From a virus, in the IMG/VR virus record IMGVR_UViG_3300026184_000051, positions 1 to 25,776 of that record: DNA of 25,776 nt; one strand, written 5' to 3'. This document shows positions 1 through 5,713 of the stretch, one piece after another. A model generated the notes under the pieces. The model saw nothing but the letters and a program-made list of their open reading frames with translations. It was not told the origin of the DNA and made no database searches. The position numbers were made by a program, and so were the translations under genes. The first letter of the stretch is position 1, and every line of letters starts with the position of its first letter.

Positions 1-2
1 AG

Positions 3-176
3 AAAGCGAACCTCACCCAGGTCGCGCTTGCCAAACGGCTCGGCATCCGCCAGCCCTCCGTCAGCGACTGGGGCCGCAATGGGATCCCGCTCAAGCGCCT
101 CGATGAGATCTCGGCCGCGACGGGTATCCCGGTGCTGGAGCTGCTCAATACAGAGCCTTCTGACAGAGCGGCATGA
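3..176 (+). CDS. Cro/YdaS-like helix-turn-helix repressor, 5' end missing
   Basis: The window opens inside this gene; 57 codons remain before the TGA at 174-176. The visible peptide has the classic HTH layout: LTQVALAKRLGI (helix 2 and turn), then RQPSVSDWGRNG (recognition helix), then PLKRLDEISAATG. This is the arrangement of Cro/CI and YdaS-type phage repressors, which bind operator DNA as dimers. It lies directly upstream of a terminator and O/P-like replication genes, the place lambda gives to cro, so a Cro-like role is likely (inference from context). The next ORF starts at ATG 173 and overlaps the stop as ATGA. The N-terminus and any promoter or operator lie outside the window, so Cro cannot be separated from another small HTH regulator. 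Confidence 0.75.
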   Translation, partial: KANLTQVALAKRLGIRQPSVSDWGRNGIPLKRLDEISAATGIPVLELLNTEPSDRAA

Positions 177-463
177 ACTGGCATGAGTCCTCCCTGTGTG
201 AAAACCCCAACCTCCCAGGGGCAACTGGGGCGCCAAGCGGCACAGCCTGGCGCCCATTTTTTTGGACGGGTCGCGAAGACACCGGCATCATCGAGCGCTA
301 CATCGAGAAGTTTCAAGATCCGACGCCGGCATTGTTCTGGGCCGCCCGGTTCTGTCAGGACTCCAAAACGCTCCAGGAGCAGGCGCTCGCTCAGATCCCG
401 GAAGTCATGGGGCATCTCAATGCCTTGCTCGAGGCGGCCAAAGGAGGGAAAAGGAATGCCTAA
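173..463 (+). CDS. Small hypothetical phage protein (96 aa)
   Basis: The ORF begins with an ATGA overlap on the HTH gene and ends 8 nt into the O-like gene. The C-terminal two thirds look like a normal soluble helical protein (from about REDTGIIERYIEKF to the end, with coding-like third positions). The first 30 codons are unusual because they encode the stem and T-tract of the terminator at 228-263, giving Gly/Pro/Ala-rich residues then PFFW. No ATG, GTG or TTG in frame lies just after the terminator, so ATG 173 is the only good start. It occupies the lambda cII position but has no CII-like HTH that I can see. Function unknown. Whether the first 30 codons are translated is uncertain. Confidence 0.5.
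   Translation: MNWHESSLCENPNLPGATGAPSGTAWRPFFWTGREDTGIIERYIEKFQDPTPALFWAARFCQDSKTLQEQALAQIPEVMGHLNALLEAAKGGKRNA
228..263 (+). terminator. Strong intrinsic terminator (tR1-like position)
   Basis: GGGCGCCA at 228-235 pairs perfectly with TGGCGCCC at 248-255 across a 12-nt loop, followed by A and seven T (257-263). This is a textbook rho-independent terminator for + strand transcription. It sits between the Cro-like gene and the replication genes, as tR1 does in lambda, but also lies inside the reading frame 173-463. Confidence 0.85.
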
Positions 464-1250
464 AGGTATGCCATGGTGGAGGGCGTACGCGGAGATGGTG
501 GACGATGAGAAGCTGCGTCTTCTCGCATTCGAAGATCGTTGGCACTTCATCGCATTGTGCTGTTTGAAGTGCTCCGGGCTACTTGACGAACCTTACAGCG
601 ACCTAAAAACCCGAAAGATTTCCGTAAAGTTGGGTTTACGTCTTCCGGAACTTGACGAAGTTAAAAGACGGCTTATGGAAGTCGGCCTGGTGGACGAAGA
701 CTTTATTCCTGTGGCTTGGGAAAACCGCCAGTTTGTCAGTGACTTAAAAGACCCCAGCGCAGCTGAGAGAATGCGTCGCTACAGACAGCGCAAACTTTAC
801 GAGCGTAACGACACCGTAACGTTACGCCCCCCAGAGTCAGATACAGATACAGAGTCAGATACAGAAGAAGAAAAGAACGCGCGTGTTACGCGCGGCGAAA
901 AGATTGTCGCTGATCTGAAAAGAATTTACCCCAAACGGGAAGGATCGCAGCGCTGGGCAGATTGCCAACGCTACCTCAATGCGCTTCTGAAATCCGGGGA
1001 GAAGGAGGAGCGGATTTACAGCGGCGTCTCACGCTACAAAACCTACTGCGAAGCGAAGGGGATCATCGGCACTGACAGCGTTCAACAGGCCGCGACATTC
1101 TTCGGACGCAACAGGGGCTACCTCGAAGACTGGAAGGCAAACCCGGGAGCAAAAAATGCAACACGTCGGAACCTATCTGCCGCGGAACGGGTTAGAGCGG
1201 CAAACCGCGAGCGAATCGAGCGCGAAGGCGATGCCTGGAATCAGTCGTAA
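456..1250 (+). CDS. Phage replication initiator, lambda O-like
   Basis: A 264-aa protein. ATG 456 was chosen because AAGGAGGG (441-448) lies just upstream; the open frame extends back to 183 but that part overlaps the preceding ORF and the terminator. Residues 1-100 read as a winged-helix domain (YAEMVDDEKLRLLAF, then KISVKLGLRLPELDEVKRRL). There follows an acidic low-complexity linker (ESDTDTESDTEEE) and a helical C-terminal region. This two-domain plan with a hydrophilic linker is that of O-type initiators, which bind origin repeats and recruit a P-type helicase loader; the P-like gene overlaps the 3' end. The 5' half is visibly lower in G+C than its neighbours. The linker DNA carries direct repeats and palindromes (803-894). 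Assignment rests on architecture and context more than on a catalytic motif. Confidence 0.72.
   Translation: MPKGMPWWRAYAEMVDDEKLRLLAFEDRWHFIALCCLKCSGLLDEPYSDLKTRKISVKLGLRLPELDEVKRRLMEVGLVDEDFIPVAWENRQFVSDLKDPSAAERMRRYRQRKLYERNDTVTLRPPESDTDTESDTEEEKNARVTRGEKIVADLKRIYPKREGSQRWADCQRYLNALLKSGEKEERIYSGVSRYKTYCEAKGIIGTDSVQQAATFFGRNRGYLEDWKANPGAKNATRRNLSAAERVRAANRERIEREGDAWNQS
803..894 (+). other. Candidate replication origin inside the O-like gene
   Basis: AGAGTCAGATACAG occurs at 833-846 and again at 851-864, an 18-bp period. On either side are a perfect 12-bp palindrome CGTAACGTTACG (815-826, with extra CGTAACG at 804-810) and a 7-bp-arm inverted repeat, CGCGCGT/ACGCGCG (878-884 and 888-894, loop GTT). 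Lambda has its origin, with 18-bp iterons, inside gene O, so position and period fit. The repeats also encode an acidic ESDTDT linker, so they could be low-complexity coding sequence only. Confidence 0.4.
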
Positions 1251-1755
1251 GCACATCGCCGAGCTTTGGGCCCGCATGGCTGAGATCTACGGCCACGCCT
1301 GGGTCTCGCAGTACGGAGAGACCGATTCGCACGACACTTGGCTGATCGGCCTTCGCGGCATCAGTGAAAAGCAGCTGGGCGACGGCATCAAGCGCTGCCT
1401 CGAGACCGGAGGCGACTGGCCGCCATCACTCCCGAGGTTTCGCCGCTTCTGTCTTTCGATCCCCACGCACCGGGAAGCGAAGCAACGACTCGACGATGGC
1501 TCGCCATTCTCGCTTCTCCTCTGGCAGTACCTCGATAAATGGTCCTACGAGCGGGCGAGCTACGACCAAGCTGAGCGACTGTTCGCCGACGCCTATCTCC
1601 GCGCCGTCGAGCATGTGGACAAAGGGCTTCCGATGCCCGAGAAGCCGGTAGCGGCCATCACCCATCAGGAGCCGTTGCGGGATCCGAACGCGCCGCGCAT
1701 GAGCCGCGCCGAGGCGATCTCCGAAGCCAAGCAGATTCTACGCACACCCCGATGA
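1231..1755 (+). CDS. Lambda P-like replicative helicase loader
   Basis: A 174-aa protein from ATG 1231; the frame could start at ATG 1156 (199 aa), but that would overlap the O-like gene by 95 nt and the extra residues look non-native. The core is typical of the phage lambda P family: ISRKHIAELWARMAEIYGHAW, an LIGLRGISEKQLGDGIKRC stretch, and the signature GGDWPPSLPRFRRFC, in which WPP, the Phe and the Cys are conserved. P proteins deliver host DnaB helicase to the O-bound origin. The C-terminal half is helical and ends in a basic tail. It overlaps the O-like stop by 20 nt and the next ORF follows at once, so replication genes and nin-like genes form one transcription unit. Confidence 0.78.
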   Translation: MPGISRKHIAELWARMAEIYGHAWVSQYGETDSHDTWLIGLRGISEKQLGDGIKRCLETGGDWPPSLPRFRRFCLSIPTHREAKQRLDDGSPFSLLLWQYLDKWSYERASYDQAERLFADAYLRAVEHVDKGLPMPEKPVAAITHQEPLRDPNAPRMSRAEAISEAKQILRTPR

Positions 1756-1769
1756 GGGAGGGAAGATCC

Positions 1770-2186
1770 ATGCCTGCAAGCATCGTGTTTCTCGGAGCAG
1801 CGCTTTTCGTGCTGACGGTCCTGTCCTGCTACACCGCGCTCACCTGGTATTTCCGCTGGCGACGCGGACGGTTCACGCGCGGGATCCAGTCCAGGCGCAT
1901 CAACCTCGCCCGAAAACGCGCGCTTCGACCGCAACCACAGCGGCGGCGCTCGATGATCGGTAAGGCCTTCGCGCTCATCGCGGCATTTTGCATGCTGCTC
2001 TTCTTCGCCTTCCTGTTCCTCTTCGCCCTGTGGACGGCATTCATCCTCTGGGCGGGATCGAAGGCGCTCAAGCTCGAGGATCGCTACATCGCCTGGCGGT
2101 CGCGAAACGTCGTGGCAGCAGCGCCTGGGGAGCCGATCACGCTCAGGCGCCGGCCCTGGCTCAGGAAGGAGGGCTTCTACCTGTGA
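1770..2186 (+). CDS. Small two-helix membrane protein, unknown
   Basis: A 138-aa protein. The frame opens at ATG 1752 (ATGA overlap with the P-like gene), but GAGGGAGGGA (1754-1763) is best placed for ATG 1770, giving MPASIVFLGAAL as N-terminus. Two strongly hydrophobic segments are visible: about residues 4-24, and about 62-85 with a run of Leu/Phe/Ala and Trp. Between them is a very basic loop (RWRRGRF, RRINLARKR, QRRRS), and the C-terminus is basic as well. By the positive-inside rule, loop and C-terminus are probably cytoplasmic, which would be unusual for a simple hairpin; one segment may be peripheral. It has no lysis context, so a holin is not favoured. Function unknown; exclusion or host-membrane roles are only guesses. 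Confidence 0.65.
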   Translation: MPASIVFLGAALFVLTVLSCYTALTWYFRWRRGRFTRGIQSRRINLARKRALRPQPQRRRSMIGKAFALIAAFCMLLFFAFLFLFALWTAFILWAGSKALKLEDRYIAWRSRNVVAAAPGEPITLRRRPWLRKEGFYL

Positions 2187-2623
2187 GCCGGCGCAAGGAA
2201 CTCGGCTACGAAATCGCGGACGAGGCCGGGATCGCCTTCGGCCTCAAGTGGGCCGAGCGCATGATCCGCACCGGGCTCGAGCGCGGTCCCGTGCTTCTTG
2301 TGCTCACGCGACCCAGGCGCACGAAGGATCAGAACGACAAGCTCCATCCGATCATCCGCGATGTCGCAAAGCAGGTGATGTGGCACGGACGCTGGCTCGA
2401 CGAGGATAAGTGGCGGCAGCTATTCGTCGCGAATCTCCTGAGCCAGGACTCAGCGCCAGGCCTCGATGGCGAGACGGTGTTCTTCGGTCCGTCCTCGAGG
2501 AATCTCCCGAAGGAGGTGTTCAGCGATTTGATCGAATTAGTGATGGCCTTTGGGTCAAACCACGGCGTTGTGTGGAGCGAGAAATCCAAGCGCAACGCAG
2601 AAGAAGTTAGGGCTGCGGCATGA
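2183..2623 (+). CDS. ninB: NinB/Orf recombination mediator
   Basis: GTG 2183 overlaps the previous stop (GTGA) and has AGGAAGGAGG at 2162-2171. The product is 146 aa, the same length as lambda NinB (Orf). Matching stretches run through the protein: TKDQNDKLHPIIRDVAKQV, WHGRWLDEDKW (lambda has WHGRWLD at this point), FGPSSRNLPKEVFSDLIELV, and AFGSNHGVVWSEKSK. NinB is a DNA-binding mediator that helps load the phage annealing protein by displacing single-strand binding protein, in place of host RecFOR. Its presence after O and P is the usual nin-region order. No Bet/Exo or Erf-type gene is in the window, so its recombinase partner must lie upstream or be absent. Confidence 0.93.
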   Translation: MSRRKELGYEIADEAGIAFGLKWAERMIRTGLERGPVLLVLTRPRRTKDQNDKLHPIIRDVAKQVMWHGRWLDEDKWRQLFVANLLSQDSAPGLDGETVFFGPSSRNLPKEVFSDLIELVMAFGSNHGVVWSEKSKRNAEEVRAAA

Positions 2624-3090
2624 GCAATCTGCGTCACGGTCGTTCGAAAACCCCGCTATATCGTGTGTGGCGTGCTATGCGCTCACGGTGTGAAAACGAA
2701 AACGTTTCCGCCTATCCACGTTATGGCGGGCGAGGAATAACCATTTGCGAAAGATGGAAGAAATTCGAAAATTTCCTAGCTGATATGGGAAGCCCGCCAC
2801 GTGGATACACGCTCGAGCGCGTGGATAACAACAAAGGTTATTCGCCGGAGAACTGCATTTGGGCCGATCTCTCGACGCAGAGCAGAAATCGCCGTGACAG
2901 GAGACCTCTTACAGCGCTCGGAAAGACAATGCTCCTTTGTGAGTGGTCAGAGGAAACTGGAATTTCTGTTGCCGCGCTATGGGCCCGCCTAGAAAAGTAC
3001 GGTTGGACGCCTGATGACGCGGTTTCAATCCCGTTGATCACCAGGAGAAAAGGAATACCAAAAGGAGAAAAACTCAGGAGGTATGCGTGA
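2620..3090 (+). CDS. HNH-like phage nuclease-type protein with C-terminal HTH
   Basis: A 156-aa protein starting with an ATGA overlap on ninB. Residues 5-95 carry the pattern of a widespread phage family: HG then YRVWRAMRSRC, RYGGRGITICERW, and LERVDNNKGYSPENCIWA, then a run of basic residues. The last block resembles the metal-site half of HNH/beta-beta-alpha-metal nucleases. Residues 96-140 (LTALGKTMLLCEWSEETGIS, then LWARLEKYGWTPDDA) form a small HTH-like specificity domain often seen in phage HNH proteins. The gene is clearly lower in G+C than its neighbours, suggesting recent acquisition. The first HNH histidine is not obvious, so nuclease activity is inferred, not shown. A free-standing homing endonuclease or an inactive DNA-binding relative are both possible. 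Confidence 0.65.
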   Translation: MSNLRHGRSKTPLYRVWRAMRSRCENENVSAYPRYGGRGITICERWKKFENFLADMGSPPRGYTLERVDNNKGYSPENCIWADLSTQSRNRRDRRPLTALGKTMLLCEWSEETGISVAALWARLEKYGWTPDDAVSIPLITRRKGIPKGEKLRRYA

Positions 3091-3449
3091 GCATGCGAGA
3101 CACGAGCATCGAGGCCCTGGCGAAGCTGGAGGCGCAGGGGAAGGGTAAAACCCGGAGAGCGACGGTGTTGCGCACGGTCGCGAATTCCCCCTGCGCGATG
3201 TCGCGGGCCCAGATCGCGGCGAAAAGCGGCCTCAGCCTGCAGACGGTGACCGCGCGCGTGAACGAGTTGATCCACAAGTACAAGGTCCTGGATGAGGTGC
3301 CGCATCGGATCGTCTGCCCCGTGACCGGCGAGCGCGTGCACGGCGTGATTGCGGTCACCGAGGTGGCGCAGGGCGAGCTCTTCCCCTCGATGATCATCCG
3401 CGGCGACGGGAATCACAACCCGGTTCGCGCCTGGAGCGGTGCGGCATGA
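3087..3449 (+). CDS. Winged-HTH DNA-binding protein
   Basis: A 120-aa product. GTG 3087 overlaps the preceding stop (GTGA) and GGAGG at 3077-3081 is 5 nt upstream; ATG 3093 is the alternative. Residues about 20-75 form a winged helix-turn-helix: RRATVLRTVANSPCAMSRAQ (helix 1), IAAKSGLSLQTVTARVNEL (helices 2 and 3), then a wing (VLDEVPHRIVCPVTGERVHGV). The layout is like the MarR/phage-replisome type of wHTH. The C-terminal 30 residues show no motif. It lies among nin-region genes and could be a regulator or an accessory DNA-metabolism protein; nothing in the sequence decides which. Confidence 0.68.
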   Translation: MSMRDTSIEALAKLEAQGKGKTRRATVLRTVANSPCAMSRAQIAAKSGLSLQTVTARVNELIHKYKVLDEVPHRIVCPVTGERVHGVIAVTEVAQGELFPSMIIRGDGNHNPVRAWSGAA

Positions 3450-3676
3450 GGTGGGTGGCGTACACACCCGGCGACCAATTCGCGATCAAGCTGATCGATG
3501 AGACCGGACACGCTACGCATTCGGTTGCTCGGGTGAAGTTGGCCGACGGCTGGAAGTATGAGTGCTGGCGCAATCCGGGAACGCACCGGCGCGATCTGTT
3601 CGCGGTCAGCACGGACGCAGCCGAGGCAAAGCGGATCTGTGAGAAAGATTTGGCGAAGCGGGAGGCGGCAGCATGA
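3446..3676 (+). CDS. Hypothetical phage protein (76 aa)
   Basis: A small gene in a tight overlapping series: ATG 3446 shares ATGA with the stop of the wHTH gene, and its own stop overlaps the next ATG. The sequence looks like a small alpha+beta protein, with alternating strands (FAIKLIDETGHATHSVARVKL, WKYECWRN, LFAVS) followed by one charged helix (DAAEAKRICEKDLAKREAAA). No Cys pairs, signal peptide or membrane segment. I do not recognise the family. Coding is supported by overlap spacing and codon bias. Confidence 0.62.
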   Translation: MRWVAYTPGDQFAIKLIDETGHATHSVARVKLADGWKYECWRNPGTHRRDLFAVSTDAAEAKRICEKDLAKREAAA

Positions 3677-4032
3677 CGCTCGCAGACGCTCTCGCAAAAA
3701 TCCCCTTTACGGAAAGCGAGGAATCGTTTCAGAACCGCGTCGTGCACGTCGCCCGGCTGTACGGCTGGCGTGTGGCGCATTTCCGCAAGGCCCCAGTCGC
3801 TAAGCGTAACGGGCAGCGGTCATGGAGCACTCCGATCCGCTACGACGGGCGGGGATTTCCTGACTTGGTGCTGGCGCGCGATGGTGTTGTCCTATTCGCC
3901 GAGCTCAAGAATGAGAAAGGATACCCGAGCCGCGAGCAGCGTGCGTGGCTGGCCGAAATCGGCGGTCAGGCGCGTCTGTGGCGTCCGCGTGATTGGGATT
4001 CAATCGTAGAGGAGTTGAAACGTGACAGTTAA
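3673..4032 (+). CDS. VRR-NUC domain endonuclease
   Basis: A 119-aa protein starting with an ATGA overlap. It is a stand-alone VRR-NUC domain, a branch of the PD-(D/E)XK nucleases: an N-terminal helix SEESFQNRVVHVARLYGWRV, the motif RGFPDLVL with D64, the strand GVVLFAELKNEKG with E77 and K79 (ExK), and the closing helix PSREQRAWLAEIGGQARLW. These give the catalytic acidic and lysine residues. Phage VRR-NUC proteins are thought to cut branched DNA, and it sits where lambdoid phages carry Holliday-junction resolvases (rus or ninG), so junction processing during replication and recombination is the likely role. The length fits the single-domain phage forms. Confidence 0.85.
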   Translation: MTLADALAKIPFTESEESFQNRVVHVARLYGWRVAHFRKAPVAKRNGQRSWSTPIRYDGRGFPDLVLARDGVVLFAELKNEKGYPSREQRAWLAEIGGQARLWRPRDWDSIVEELKRDS

Positions 4033-4059
4033 ACCAAAGCAGAACGGAGAGACTATCCA

Positions 4060-4371
4060 ATGACCGAACCCACCGAGAGACATCCCTCATCGCTCAACGC
4101 CTACCGGGCGAGCGCCGAGCTCCTGCGCCGCAGGCTCGTGAACATCATCGCGACGAGCCACGGCGGAAAGCGCGCGCTATTTGTCGCGGAAAACGGCGAC
4201 TGCGTGACGTCGCTTCCCTGTAACGCCGTCGGCAAGAACCGCCGGCTCCCGTGGCACTTCCACCTGGTCGGCGTCTACGACACGCGAAAGCCCACGTTTT
4301 CGGCCGACCGGATGATGGAGGACGTCGAATTCACCCTGGAGGAGATCAATGGACAGCCAATCGCCGCATAA
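4060..4371 (+). CDS. Hypothetical phage protein (103 aa)
   Basis: ATG 4060 follows a 27-nt gap after the nuclease gene, with a modest ribosome site (CGGAGAG). Residues 14-30 form a basic helix (YRASAELLRRRLVNIIA), followed by short strands (KRALFVAENGDCVTSL, LPWHFHLVGVYD) and an acidic helix near the end (MMEDVEFTLEEI). No known motif or membrane segment. The 3' end overlaps the next gene by 23 nt. Function unknown. Confidence 0.62.
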   Translation: MTEPTERHPSSLNAYRASAELLRRRLVNIIATSHGGKRALFVAENGDCVTSLPCNAVGKNRRLPWHFHLVGVYDTRKPTFSADRMMEDVEFTLEEINGQPIAA

Positions 4372-4720
4372 CGGCTCACGAATCCTGGTGCCCGGGCGCC
4401 CGTTCAATGCGCGTGAGCAGCAGATGAACAAGGACCTGCGGGTGCTGCGCGCCCGCATTGAGGAGCTCGAGCACGGCCACCACCAGCTGCAGGTCGTGCT
4501 TTGGCATGCGCTGCGCAAGCTCGAGGGCCACCGGCTGCAGGTCTCGATCGCCGATCTACACAAGGCTGAGAAGCTCGGCGACCAACTCGGGCTCGTTTCG
4601 CACCAGGCGATGGACGAGGAGAACGCCTACGTGTTCCACGCCCATGATGCGGCCGAGGATCCACCGGTGGTGACGCCCGCGAATGATCCGGGCGGGGATG
4701 GTCCCGATGCAGCCGCGTGA
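4349..4720 (+). CDS. Hypothetical helical protein with possible coiled coil
   Basis: ATG 4349 is preceded by GGAGGAG (4338-4344), a strong ribosome site inside the upstream gene. The 123-aa product has a long charged helix, about residues 22-80 (REQQMNKDLRVLRARIEELE, then VVLWHALRKLEGH), with heptad-like leucines, so a coiled coil is plausible. The tail after residue 95 is acidic and Pro/Gly/Asp-rich and probably disordered. I do not recognise a family. It overlaps the Mor-like gene by up to 38 nt. Confidence 0.6.
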   Translation: MDSQSPHNGSRILVPGRPFNAREQQMNKDLRVLRARIEELEHGHHQLQVVLWHALRKLEGHRLQVSIADLHKAEKLGDQLGLVSHQAMDEENAYVFHAHDAAEDPPVVTPANDPGGDGPDAAA

Positions 4721-5027
4721 GCTCGAGGTCGTCGTCGGCCGGGAGTCGGCCGCGGTCATCATGCGCACCTGCGGAGGCTCCCCGATCTACGTGCCGCTCC
4801 GGGTGACAGGCTCCAAGCTCGCCGAAATGGTCGGCATCACCGCGGCGCAAAAGCTCGCCGTGGAATACGGGGGCGAGACCGTCTGGATCCCGATCGATCC
4901 CGCGAGCCGTCCACGGGAGCAGGTCAAGGACCTCCTGCGCCAGGGCGTCGAACCCCGCGAAGCGCAGAAGCGCGTTGGCTGCAGTTTCATGACGCTCAGG
5001 GCCGCTCAGAGAGAGGTAGACCGATAA
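4683..5027 (+). CDS. Mor/C-like transcription activator
   Basis: Up to 114 aa; starts at ATG 4683, 4698 or 4707 are all possible, and all conserved parts follow the last. The centre has two copies of the strand motif of the Mor/C family: CGGSPIYVPLR and YGGETVWIPID, separated by GSKLAEMVGITAAQKLAVE. The C-terminus is an HTH (VKDLLRQGVEPREAQKRVG then SFMTLRAAQREV). Mor and C of phage Mu activate middle and late promoters by binding dyads near -35. This is the last gene of the early block, followed by a regulatory spacer with two 25-bp repeats, so it is a good candidate for the activator of the genes downstream. Related Mor-like genes are common at this place in proteobacterial prophages (general knowledge). 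Target sites are inferred. Confidence 0.75.
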   Translation: MIRAGMVPMQPRELEVVVGRESAAVIMRTCGGSPIYVPLRVTGSKLAEMVGITAAQKLAVEYGGETVWIPIDPASRPREQVKDLLRQGVEPREAQKRVGCSFMTLRAAQREVDR

Positions 5028-5035
5028 ACCCAACA

Positions 5036-5096
5036 ACCGAAAAACTACCCACCTACTGATCTGTCACAACGACCGAAAAACTACCCACCTACTGAT
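5036..5096 (+). repeat. Two perfect 25-bp direct repeats in the regulatory spacer
   Basis: The 25-bp sequence beginning ACCGAAAAACTACCC and ending CTACTGAT occurs at 5036-5060 and 5072-5096 without mismatch; the start-to-start distance is 36 bp. The spacer is 11 bp. They lie after the Mor-like gene and 14 bp upstream of a possible -35 element, the position expected for activator or repressor sites. No inner dyad is obvious. Confidence 0.85.
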
Positions 5097-5109
5097 TGGC
5101 GGGAAACTG

Positions 5110-5139
5110 TTCAGAGAGGCGTTAAAGTACATCTATATT
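5110..5139 (+). promoter_or_regulatory. Possible promoter for the double-HTH gene
   Basis: TTCAGA (5110-5115), 18 bp, TATATT (5134-5139) is a weak sigma70-like promoter. TTAAAG (5122-5127) and CTTTAA (5141-5146) form a 6-bp inverted repeat around the -10, which could be an operator. The weak -35 next to the 25-bp repeats suggests an activated promoter. This is inferred from pattern only. Confidence 0.4.
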
Positions 5140-5164
5140 CCTTTAAGCGTTTAGGGATGAGCCG

Positions 5165-5623
5165 ATGAGCCACAAACCAGCTGTTTTGCTAAGAGATGTT
5201 TATGTGTATTACCTTTTTATGGATGGTGTTGATGCCTCCGAGGTTGCGAGCCGTGTAGGGCTTTCGCGGTGCAGTGTGTGTCAGATCATAAATACGATAG
5301 AAAGGAGAATGCGATCCCGGTATGGTTTTCCCAAACGCACCTGTGCAGAATATTTCGGCCCCAATCTTGCGCGCGGCGAAGAGGGTCCATGGGAGGGGCG
5401 AGAATTCGAGATTCATGATGGTGATAAACCAGACCATAGGTTTCTAAGACGCCGTGAAGTCGAGTCTCGCACTGGTCTCAGCCGGTCGACCATTTACCTG
5501 GCAATGTCCCGCGGCAATTTCCCGAAGCCCGTAAAACTCGGTGAGCGTGCCGTCGGTTGGCTTGAGAGCGACATCGATGCATGGATCTCATCACGCATCG
5601 ACCCAACACCAGCCAAAGGTTGA
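5165..5623 (+). CDS. Double-HTH regulator with C-terminal AlpA domain
   Basis: A 152-aa protein with AGGGA (5153-5157) 7 nt before ATG 5165. Residues 92-144 are a clear AlpA/excisionase-type winged HTH: FLRRREVESRTGLSRSTIY, FPKPVKLGERAVGWLESDID. AlpA-type proteins are DNA-binding activators or excision factors. Residues 10-47 contain a separate HTH (DGVDASEVASRVGLS, then RCSVCQIINTIERRM) like those of sigma-region-4 or phage antitermination-type regulators, joined by a 40-aa linker. The gene is isolated between two spacers, is visibly lower in G+C than both flanks, and precedes the terminase genes, so a role in switching on late genes is plausible (inference). With no integrase nearby, an excisionase role is less favoured. 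Confidence 0.8.
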   Translation: MSHKPAVLLRDVYVYYLFMDGVDASEVASRVGLSRCSVCQIINTIERRMRSRYGFPKRTCAEYFGPNLARGEEGPWEGREFEIHDGDKPDHRFLRRREVESRTGLSRSTIYLAMSRGNFPKPVKLGERAVGWLESDIDAWISSRIDPTPAKG

Positions 5624-5628
5624 CATTA

Positions 5629-5693
5629 TTTTTTGAACCCATCGACCCAAAAAACAATTAAAAAACCGCGATTAAAACACCAAAATAAAGAAA
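5629..5693. promoter_or_regulatory. AT-rich spacer with roughly phased A-tracts
   Basis: In the 145-bp gap before the small terminase gene, T6 (5629-5634), A6 (5649-5654), A6 (5660-5665), A4 (5674-5677) and A4 (5682-5685) follow each other at spacings of about 20, 11, 13 and 8 bp. Such tracts bend DNA when in phase. The spacer also repeats ATCGACCCAA (5598-5607 and 5641-5650). It could be an upstream promoter element, a host-factor site or part of the packaging site. Confidence 0.4.
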
Positions 5694-5713
5694 GAACTAT
5701 AAGACGCCACCTA

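Noticed and set aside
183-455. Upstream extension of the O-like reading frame to ATG 183
   Set aside because: This part lacks family-like sequence, overlaps the 173-463 ORF and the terminator, and ATG 456 has a strong ribosome site.
262-567. A third overlapping + strand reading frame
   Set aside because: The peptide is Arg/His/Ser-rich with no domain and overlaps two better candidates; it is a frame shadow.
5036-5096. CRISPR array from the two 25-bp repeats
   Set aside because: Only two copies with an 11-bp spacer, and no cas genes; better explained as regulator sites.
5620-5625. TTGACA as a consensus -35
   Set aside because: No -10-like sequence is found at 16-18 bp; it overlaps the stop of the double-HTH gene.
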